A DNA stretch of 64,000 bases from DATARH01 sp963705325 (GTDB lineage: Bacteria; Pseudomonadota; Alphaproteobacteria; ATCC43930; CGMCC-115725): the NCBI GenBank assembly GCA_963705325.1, contig OY970069.1, positions 1,302,001 through 1,366,000 of the forward strand, read 5' to 3'. Shown piece after piece: positions 25,152 through 31,831 of the stretch (its first letter is position 1; each line of letters starts with the position of its first letter). Position numbers and translations under genes: made by a program. The notes beneath the pieces were generated by a model. The model did no database searches and was not told the origin of the DNA. It worked only from the letters and a program-made list of their open reading frames with translations.

Positions 25152-26093
25152 CTACCGGTCGCTGATCGGCGGCTTGCCCTCTTCCGCGCGCACTTCGTTG
25201 ATGATCTGCAGCACCCGCTCGCGGTAGGGGCGGAACTGGATGCCGAATTCCTGAACCACCCGGCTGTTGTCGATCATAAAATTGCCGCTGCGCTCGCGGC
25301 CGCCGGTCTCGTGATCGAAGCTGATCTGCGCGTCGGGCAGAAACTCGCGGACGATGTCGGCGATCTCGCCCAGGCTGATCGTCTGCCCGCCGGTGTTGTA
25401 GACGGCGTGCTCGGGTTTGTCCTTCATCGTGACCCGGGCGAAAATCTCGGCGATCTCGTCGACATGGACGGGGGCACGCATCGCGTCCTTGTAGGGCATG
25501 ACCACCGGCTGGCCGCGCGCCGGCTTGGTGACGATGAACACGTGGTCGACAGAGCCGAAAATCTTGTCTGGTCCGGTGACGTTGGCCGGGCGGATCGTGG
25601 TGATCTCCATCCCGTGCTTCTCGCGGTAGTCCTGCGCCTGCCACTCGTTGAAGATCTTGTGCATCGCGTATTGCACGTGCCCGTAGCGGTGGTCGGTCTC
25701 GTCGACCATGCGCTCGCCGTAATTCTTCTGCTCGCCCGAGACGGCGACCGAACTGGCGTAAACGACGCGGTTGACCCCGGCGAGCCGCGCCGCCTCGAAG
25801 CAATTATCCATGCCGAGCACGTTGAGCTTGAAGGCGACGCGCGGCGGCAGGTCGCTGCCGATGTAGTAGGCGAGGTTGACGATGCGGTCGGGTTTCGCCT
25901 CGACGATCCGCGCCAGGAAATCGTCGAACTGGCTGACGTCGCCGCGCACCACCCGCACCTGCTTGCCGAGCGCCGAGTAGTCGGCGGTTTGCGGGTTGAT
26001 GTCCATGACGACGACCTCCTCGCCGCGCTGGGCGAGAAGCGGAATGAGGCGCCGGCCGATAAAGCCGGTGCCGCCGGCGACAAAAGTGGTCAT
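25152..26093 (-). CDS. NAD-dependent epimerase/dehydratase (extended SDR)
   Basis: A 313-residue extended short-chain dehydrogenase. It has the NAD motif GGTGFIGRRLIPLL, the acidic strand end VVVMDINP, NLAYYIGS, the catalytic Ser region VYASSVAVSGEQ and YxxxK as YAMHK. A C-terminal part with RAPVHVDEIAEIFARV follows, as in UDP-sugar epimerases. Substrate unknown. It lies downstream of the oxalyl-CoA decarboxylase gene on the same strand with an 81-base gap, so it may be transcribed with it, although no chemical link is obvious. Confidence 0.92.
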   Translation of the reverse strand: MTTFVAGGTGFIGRRLIPLLAQRGEEVVVMDINPQTADYSALGKQVRVVRGDVSQFDDFLARIVEAKPDRIVNLAYYIGSDLPPRVAFKLNVLGMDNCFEAARLAGVNRVVYASSVAVSGEQKNYGERMVDETDHRYGHVQYAMHKIFNEWQAQDYREKHGMEITTIRPANVTGPDKIFGSVDHVFIVTKPARGQPVVMPYKDAMRAPVHVDEIAEIFARVTMKDKPEHAVYNTGGQTISLGEIADIVREFLPDAQISFDHETGGRERSGNFMIDNSRVVQEFGIQFRPYRERVLQIINEVRAEEGKPPISDR

Positions 26094-26174
26094 GGGGTTC
26101 CTCCCGATTTGGTATGGGGAGGTTAGACCCCGGCTGCGCCAATCCGCAATCGCGCCGGCGGCATATCGGAAGCC

Positions 26175-27875
26175 CTATTTCTTCTGGGCGGCGGCGCTCT
26201 TTGGGTTGAGGCTCTGGATGTGGCCGCTCTCGGTGCCGGCGGTAGGGTCGATCACGGCGTTGATCAGCGCCGGCTTGCCCGAGGCCAGCGCCTCGGTCAG
26301 CGCGCGAGTGAGGCTCGGCGTATCAGTGCAGTGGTAGCCGGCGCCGCCGAACGCCTCGATGATTCGCTCATAACGCGCGTCCCGCAGGAGGCCGGTCGGG
26401 GTGTAGGCGGCGCCTTCGGGGTCGCCGCGATAGACGCCATTGTTGTTGAAAATGATCGTGGTGACCGGGAGGTTGTAGCGGCAGATCGTCTCGATCTCCA
26501 TACCGCTGAAGCCGAAGGCGCTGTCGCCCTCGATCGCGACCACCGGTTTCCCGGTCACCGCCGCGGCGCCGACGGCGTAGCCCATGCCGATCCCCATCAC
26601 CCCCCAGGTGCCGCTGTCGAGGCGGTGGCGGGGCTTGTCCATGTCGATGATGTTGCGGCCGAAATCCAAGGTGTTGGCACCCTCGTTGACGATGTAGACG
26701 TCGGGCTGCGTCGCCAGCGCGTTGCGCACCGCGCGCAGCGCGGAGGAAAAATTCATCGGGTTCGGATCGGCGTTGAGCCGCGCTGCCATGCGCTCGACAT
26801 TCTGCTGCTTGCGCTTGCCGATCTCGTCGGCCCATTCCGCCTGGCGCCTGATCTGCCCCGGCTTGAGCGCGGCATTGAACGCGGCGAACACCGATTTGAT
26901 GTCGCCCGCGACCGGGGCGGCGATCGCCCGGTTGCTGTCGAACTCGGTCGGCGAGATATCGATCTGGACGAACTTGGTGTTGGCGTTCCACAGCGGCGCG
27001 CGGCCGTGCGACAAGAGCCAGTTGAGACGCGCCCCGGCCAGCACCACGACGTCGGCGTTACCGATCGCGTAGGAGCGGGCGGCGGCGGCCGATTGCGCGT
27101 GGTCGTCGGGCAAGAGGCCCTTGGCCATCGACATCGGCAGGAACGGCATGCCGGTCGTTTCGATGAACGATTTGATCTCGGCGTCGGCCCGGGCATAGGC
27201 GGCGCCCTTGCCGAGGATCGCCAGCGGGCGCTCGGCGTTCGCCAGCAGATCGAGGGCGCGAGCAACAGATTCCGGCGCGGGGGGAGAAGGCGGCGCCGGG
27301 TCGACGACCTTGACCAGCGACTTGCTCCCGGTCTCGGCATCGAGCGCCGAGGCCAGCACTTCCGCCGTCAGGTCGAGATAAACGCCGCCGGGGCGCCCCG
27401 AGCAGGCTGCGCGGATCGCCCGGGCGATGCCGACGCCGATATCCTGCGGGCGGTTGACGCGATAGGCCGCCTTGCAATGCGGTCTTGCGACCGCGAGCTG
27501 GTCCATCTCCTCGTAATCGCCCTGCTCGAGATCGACGATCGCGCGGTCGCTCGACCCGCTGATCAGGATCATCGGGAAGCAATTGGTAGTGGCGTTGGCG
27601 AGGGCGACGAGACCGTTGAGGAAGCCGGGGGCCGAAACCGTCATGCAGATGCCTGGCTTTGCGGTCAGAAAGCCGTGAATCGCTGCGGCGTTGCCGGCCG
27701 ACTGCTCGTGGCGAAAGCCGAAATAGCGGATGCCTTCGTTCTGCGCCAGGCGTAGCAGATCGGTGATCGGGATGCCGGCGACCCCGTAGATCGTGTCAAC
27801 CCCATTCAGCTTGAGCGCCTCCACCACCAGGTGAAAGCCGTCGGTCATGTCGCCAGAGAGTTCCGCTTCGCTCAT
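26175..27875 (-). CDS. oxc: Oxalyl-CoA decarboxylase
   Basis: A 566-residue thiamine-diphosphate enzyme converting oxalyl-CoA to formyl-CoA and CO2. N-terminal motif GVDTIYGVAGIPITDLLRLAQ and FGFRHEQSAGNAAA (with the catalytic Glu region) are specific to Oxc. The ThDP/Mg site is EGDSAFGFSGMEIET...FNNNGVYRG. The ATG at 27875 gives the usual N-terminus; frames starting at 27917 or 28094 cross the regulatory region. It is divergent from the GntR regulator, with a palindromic operator between. With Frc and formate dehydrogenase it completes oxalate oxidation. Confidence 0.96.
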   Translation of the reverse strand: MSEAELSGDMTDGFHLVVEALKLNGVDTIYGVAGIPITDLLRLAQNEGIRYFGFRHEQSAGNAAAIHGFLTAKPGICMTVSAPGFLNGLVALANATTNCFPMILISGSSDRAIVDLEQGDYEEMDQLAVARPHCKAAYRVNRPQDIGVGIARAIRAACSGRPGGVYLDLTAEVLASALDAETGSKSLVKVVDPAPPSPPAPESVARALDLLANAERPLAILGKGAAYARADAEIKSFIETTGMPFLPMSMAKGLLPDDHAQSAAAARSYAIGNADVVVLAGARLNWLLSHGRAPLWNANTKFVQIDISPTEFDSNRAIAAPVAGDIKSVFAAFNAALKPGQIRRQAEWADEIGKRKQQNVERMAARLNADPNPMNFSSALRAVRNALATQPDVYIVNEGANTLDFGRNIIDMDKPRHRLDSGTWGVMGIGMGYAVGAAAVTGKPVVAIEGDSAFGFSGMEIETICRYNLPVTTIIFNNNGVYRGDPEGAAYTPTGLLRDARYERIIEAFGGAGYHCTDTPSLTRALTEALASGKPALINAVIDPTAGTESGHIQSLNPKSAAAQKK

Positions 27876-28008
27876 GTTGTCCACCGTTCCCGGAATAGCG
27901 GCGGGATAAGATGACATTTGGCCGCGGCGATCAACGGAGCCGTATCCCAAGGTTCCAAGCCTTGGCTGAGGGAGCGGTGCCACTGGGGTACAATAGCGGT
28001 TGCCGTAT

Positions 28009-28027
28009 TCTGGTATACCAGATACCA
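28009..28027. promoter_or_regulatory. Palindromic operator, probable GntR/FadR-type site
   Basis: TCTGGTATACCAGA (28009-28022) is a perfect 14-bp palindrome, and TGGTAT-N5-ATACCA (28011-28027) overlaps it as a second one. The TGGTATACCA core is like operators of FadR-subfamily GntR regulators. It lies 8 bases before the gntR ATG and 134 bases from oxc, with a plausible -10 TACAAT at 27989-27994 before it. Autoregulation and control of oxc are the natural reading. Confidence 0.6.
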
Positions 28028-28034
28028 TGAGATT

Positions 28035-28760
28035 ATGCCTGAAGCGGGCCCGCGCCTTAGCTCGACCCTCGACATCCCGCGGCTCGATACGCAATCGACC
28101 TTTCGCGACCTCGCCTACGCCGCGCTAAAGCGGGCGATCACCGCGATCGATATCTACGACCGCCCCGACGAGGTGCGGCTCGACGAGCGGGCGCTTTCCG
28201 CCGATCTAGGGGTCAGCCGCACGCCGATCCGCGAGGCGATGACCCTGCTGGAGCAGGAGGGATTCGTCCGCACCCTGCCGCGCCGCGGCATCTATGTCGT
28301 GCGCAAGTCGAAGCGCGAGATCGTCGAGATCATCACTGTGATGGCGGCGCTCGAAAGCATGGCGGCGAGGCTCGTCGCGCTCAATGCGCCTGACGACGAT
28401 ATTGCCGAGCTGCGCCGGCTGATGGATGCCTTCCACGACGGCACCGACGGCGAGCGGCTCGAGGAGTATTCCGACGCCAACATCGCCTTTCACCAGGCGA
28501 TCATCCGGATGAGCGGGTGTTCGCTGTTGGGCGAGATGACCGAGAATTTGTTCATCCACATGCGGGCGATCCGCAAGGTGACGATCCACCAGGACAACCG
28601 CGCGGCGCGCTCGATCGTCGATCATATGGCGATCATCGTGGCGCTGGAGCGGCGCGACCCCGACGAGGCGGCTAGGCTGGCGCGCGAGCATACGCTGGGG
28701 CTAGCCGCCCATGTGGAAAAGCACGGCGATTTCCTCGATACGGCACGACACGATAGTTGA
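28035..28760 (+). CDS. GntR family transcriptional regulator (FCD/FadR subfamily)
   Basis: A 241-residue regulator. An N-terminal winged helix (VRLDERALSADLGVSRTPIREAMTLLEQEGFVRTLPRRGIYV) is followed by an all-helical FCD ligand domain with the metal-site residues in DANIAFHQAI and VDHMAIIVALERRD. It likely senses oxalate or an oxalate-derived CoA ester and controls oxc and frc, which flank it. The ATG at 28035 gives a typical N-terminus; the longer frame from 27918 would run through the operator. frc starts 15 bases downstream. Confidence 0.93.
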   Translation: MPEAGPRLSSTLDIPRLDTQSTFRDLAYAALKRAITAIDIYDRPDEVRLDERALSADLGVSRTPIREAMTLLEQEGFVRTLPRRGIYVVRKSKREIVEIITVMAALESMAARLVALNAPDDDIAELRRLMDAFHDGTDGERLEEYSDANIAFHQAIIRMSGCSLLGEMTENLFIHMRAIRKVTIHQDNRAARSIVDHMAIIVALERRDPDEAARLAREHTLGLAAHVEKHGDFLDTARHDS

Positions 28761-28775
28761 GAGTTGGAGACGGCG

Positions 28776-30005
28776 ATGAGCAAGGCACTAGAAGGCGTCC
28801 GCGTCCTCGATTTCGGCCATGTCCAGGCGGCGCCGACCGGGACGCAGCTGTTGGCGTGGATGGGCGCCGACGTGATCAAGGTCGAGCTGCCCGGGCGCGG
28901 CGACATCACCCGCGGCCAGCTGCAGGACGTGAAGGGGGCGGACAGCCTCTATTTCACGATGCTCAATTCGAACAAGCGCAGCATCACCGTCAACATGAAG
29001 GCGCCGAAAGGCAAGGCGGTGCTGGAGCAACTGGTGCGGCGTTGCGACATCGTGGTCGAGAATTTCGGCCCGGGCGTACTCGACCGCGCCGGTTTCACCT
29101 GGGAGCGCTTCCAGGAACTCAACCCGCGCATCATCTATGCCTCGGTCAAGGGCTTCGGCCCCGGCCCCTATGTCGACTGCAAGGCCTATGAGAACGTCGC
29201 CCAGTGCATGGGCGGCGCGGCGAGCACGACGGGCTGGGAGGATGGCCCGCCGACCGTCACCGGCGCGCAGATCGGCGATAGCGGCACCGGGCTCCACATG
29301 GTCGCAGGCATCCTCGCCGCGCTGTTCCAGCGCGAGCGCACCGGCAAGGGCCAGCGCGTCGAAGTGGCGATGACCGACGCGGTGCTCAATCTGTGCCGGG
29401 TCAAGATGCGCGACCAGCAGCGGGTGATGAAGGGTCCGCTGTCCGAATATCCCAACAAGGAGTTCGGCGATTTCGTGCCGCGCGCCGGCAACGCCTCGGG
29501 TGGCGGCCAGCCGGGCGCTGCGCTGCGCTGCGCGCCGGGCGGCCCCAACGACTATGTCTACGTCATCATCCAGCCGCCGTGCTGGGAGCCGCTGATGAAA
29601 TTGTGCGGCCGCGAGGAGCTGATCACCGATCCTGCCTGGGCGAGCCCGGCGGCGCGGCTGCCGAAAATTCCGGAATGCTTCGCGATCATCGAGCAGTGGA
29701 CCAAGACCAAGACCAAAATGGAGGTCATGGCCGCGTTAAACGAGGTCGATGTGCCGTGCGGCCCGATCCTGTCGATGAAGGACATCTACGAGGACAAATC
29801 GCTATATGACCGGCAGATGCTGGTCGAGCTCGATCATCCGACCCGCGGCCGCTATGTCCAGGTCGGCATGCCGATCAATCTCTCGGACTCGCCCGTCGAG
29901 CACGAGCGCGCGCCACTCTTGGGCGAGCACACCGATGAGGTGCTGAAATGGCTCGGGCACAACGCGGCCGACATCGCCGCCATGCGTCAGGAAGGGGCGG
30001 TGTAA
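28776..30005 (+). CDS. frc: Formyl-CoA:oxalate CoA-transferase
   Basis: A 409-residue class III CoA-transferase that activates oxalate with CoA from formyl-CoA, releasing formate. The catalytic Asp is in TGAQIGDSGTGLHM (about D168, matching the Asp169 region of the Oxalobacter enzyme), and the glycine loop is present as NASGGGQPGAALRC, specific to Frc rather than generic CaiB proteins. The start follows GGAGA (28766-28770); a TTG at 28764 is less likely. It is in the same transcript as gntR and precedes the formate dehydrogenase genes, separated by a palindromic repeat. Confidence 0.95.
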   Translation: MSKALEGVRVLDFGHVQAAPTGTQLLAWMGADVIKVELPGRGDITRGQLQDVKGADSLYFTMLNSNKRSITVNMKAPKGKAVLEQLVRRCDIVVENFGPGVLDRAGFTWERFQELNPRIIYASVKGFGPGPYVDCKAYENVAQCMGGAASTTGWEDGPPTVTGAQIGDSGTGLHMVAGILAALFQRERTGKGQRVEVAMTDAVLNLCRVKMRDQQRVMKGPLSEYPNKEFGDFVPRAGNASGGGQPGAALRCAPGGPNDYVYVIIQPPCWEPLMKLCGREELITDPAWASPAARLPKIPECFAIIEQWTKTKTKMEVMAALNEVDVPCGPILSMKDIYEDKSLYDRQMLVELDHPTRGRYVQVGMPINLSDSPVEHERAPLLGEHTDEVLKWLGHNAADIAAMRQEGAV

Positions 30006-30014
30006 GACATTGTT

Positions 30015-30099
30015 GTCATTGCGAGGAGCACGGCGACGAAGCAATCTCGGCGTGGTCGCGCAGTTTGGCACGAGATTGCTTCGCTGCGCTCGCAATGAC
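30015..30099. repeat. Dispersed palindromic repeat, copy 2
   Basis: Left arm GTCATTGCGAGG...GACGAAGCAATCTCG (30015-30049) and right arm CGAGATTGCTTCGCTGCGC...GCAATGAC (30071-30099). The arms pair over most of their length, the left arm carrying a longer internal segment. Compared with copy 1 at 11576-11665 it is in the opposite orientation (long arm first). It sits between frc and the formate dehydrogenase beta gene and would form a stable hairpin in the operon transcript. Confidence 0.75.
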
Positions 30100-30121
30100 G
30101 ATTGAAGGTAAAGGGCAATAA

Positions 30122-31831
30122 ATGGCCCGCGCTCAAACCCACGACCGCCGCATTCACCCCGGCTCGAGCCGGCGGCGCGGGCTCGACCATCCGAAAGGCC
30201 GGCAGGTCGAGCCGCAGGCGCTGACCGAGGTGCAGGCGCTGCTTGGCGAGCGAGAACGGCGCCGAGACCTGCTGATCGAGCATTTGCATCTGCTGCAGGA
30301 CCATTATGGCTGCCTGCACGCTCGCCACCTCGCGGCGCTTGCCGAGGAGATGCGGCTTGCGCTCGTCGAGGTCTATGAGGTTGCCTCGTTTTACGCGCAT
30401 TTCGACATCGTCATGGAGGACGAGACGCCGCCGCCCGAGATCACGGTAAGGGTGTGCGACAGCCTGACCTGCGAGCTGTTTGGCGCGCAGCATTTGCTCG
30501 GCCAGCTGCAGCGGCGCCTCGGCAGCGCGGTGCGGGTGATGCGGGCGCCGTGCATGGGCGGCTGCCACAACGCGCCGGTGTGCGCGATCGGCCATGCGCT
30601 GCATGAACACGCTACCGTCGACAGCGTCGCCGAGGCGGTCGCTCGCAAGCATACGCACCCCGACATCCCGCCTTTCGTCGGCCTCGACGAATACCGCAAA
30701 GGCGGCGGTTATACGCTGCTGGAGAGGTGTCTGTCGGGCGCCCGAGACCGCGAGAGCGTTATCGCGGCGATGGAGGGCTCTGGCATTCGCGGCATGGGCG
30801 GCGCCGGTTTTCCGACCGGGCGCAAGTGGCGCCTCGTGTTGGCCGAGCCGGGGCCGCGGCTGCTGGCGGTCAACGGCGACGAGGGAGAGCCCGGTACTTT
30901 CAAAGACCGCTATTTCCTCGAAACCAATCCGCACCGTTTTCTCGAAGGGATGCTGATTGCCGCGTGGGTGATCGAGGCGCCGGACACCTACGTCTACCTG
31001 CGCGACGAGTATCCGCAATGCCGGGAGGTGTTGGCGCAGGAGATCGCCGCAATCGAGGTGGCGGGTCTCGCCAAGCACACCCGCATCCATCTGCGGCGTG
31101 GCGCCGGCGCCTATATTTGCGGCGAGGAATTGGCGATGCTCGAAAGCATCGAAGGCAAGCGTGGCTTGCCGCGCCACAAGCCGCCGTTTCCGGCGCAGGT
31201 GGGGCTGTTCGGCCGGCCGACCCTGATCAACAACATCGAGACCTTGTTCTGGGTACGCGACATCGTCGAAGAGGGCCCGGAATGGTTCACCAAGGAGGGG
31301 CGCAACGGGCGCAAGGGCCGGCGCACCTTCTCGGTCTCGGGGCGGGTCAAGAACCCCGGAGTCAAGCTCGCCCCGGCCGGGATCACCGTGCGTGAGCTGA
31401 TCGACGAGTATTGCGGCGGGATGGCCGACGGCCACAAATTCAAGGGCTATCTGCCGGGTGGCGCTTCGGGCGGCATCCTGCCGGCATCGAAGGCGGACAT
31501 CCCGCTGGATTTCGGCACGCTCGAAAGCGAAGGATGCTTTATCGGCTCGGCGGCGGTTGTGGCGCTGAGCGACAAGGACGATATGCGAACGGTGGCGCTC
31601 AATTTGCTGCGCTTTTTCGAGGATGAGAGCTGCGGCCAGTGCACGCCGTGCCGGGTCGGCACCGAAAAGGCGGTGAAGTTGATGAGCCAGGCCCGCTGGG
31701 ACGATAGTCTGCTACAGGAGTTGTCGCGGGTGATGGGCGATGCGTCGATCTGCGGGTTGGGTCAGGCGGCGATGAACCCGGTGAAGCAGGTGCTCAAGCA
31801 TTTCCCCGAGGATGTGGTGGAGCCAGCCTGA
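30122..31831 (+). CDS. fdh1B: NAD-dependent formate dehydrogenase beta subunit (NuoE-NuoF fusion)
   Basis: A 569-residue diaphorase subunit. The N-terminal third is NuoE-like with a [2Fe-2S] site (CDSLTC ... CMGGCHNAPVC). The rest is NuoF-like: FMN/NADH region GMGGAGFPTGRKW, NGDEGEPGTFKDRYFLE, GAGAYICGEE and a [4Fe-4S] site ESCGQCTPCRVG. It passes electrons from formate to NAD+. This fused layout is that of Methylobacterium FDH1 rather than the three-gene Fds type. Its TGA shares one base with the alpha-subunit ATG. About 40 basic N-terminal residues are poorly conserved in type. Confidence 0.95.
   Translation: MARAQTHDRRIHPGSSRRRGLDHPKGRQVEPQALTEVQALLGERERRRDLLIEHLHLLQDHYGCLHARHLAALAEEMRLALVEVYEVASFYAHFDIVMEDETPPPEITVRVCDSLTCELFGAQHLLGQLQRRLGSAVRVMRAPCMGGCHNAPVCAIGHALHEHATVDSVAEAVARKHTHPDIPPFVGLDEYRKGGGYTLLERCLSGARDRESVIAAMEGSGIRGMGGAGFPTGRKWRLVLAEPGPRLLAVNGDEGEPGTFKDRYFLETNPHRFLEGMLIAAWVIEAPDTYVYLRDEYPQCREVLAQEIAAIEVAGLAKHTRIHLRRGAGAYICGEELAMLESIEGKRGLPRHKPPFPAQVGLFGRPTLINNIETLFWVRDIVEEGPEWFTKEGRNGRKGRRTFSVSGRVKNPGVKLAPAGITVRELIDEYCGGMADGHKFKGYLPGGASGGILPASKADIPLDFGTLESEGCFIGSAAVVALSDKDDMRTVALNLLRFFEDESCGQCTPCRVGTEKAVKLMSQARWDDSLLQELSRVMGDASICGLGQAAMNPVKQVLKHFPEDVVEPA

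Noticed and set aside
29987..31435. A 482-codon reverse open frame
   Set aside because: Shadow of the NuoE-NuoF fusion gene; its C-terminal part is translation of palindromic repeat copy 2 (HCERSEAIS-type sequence).
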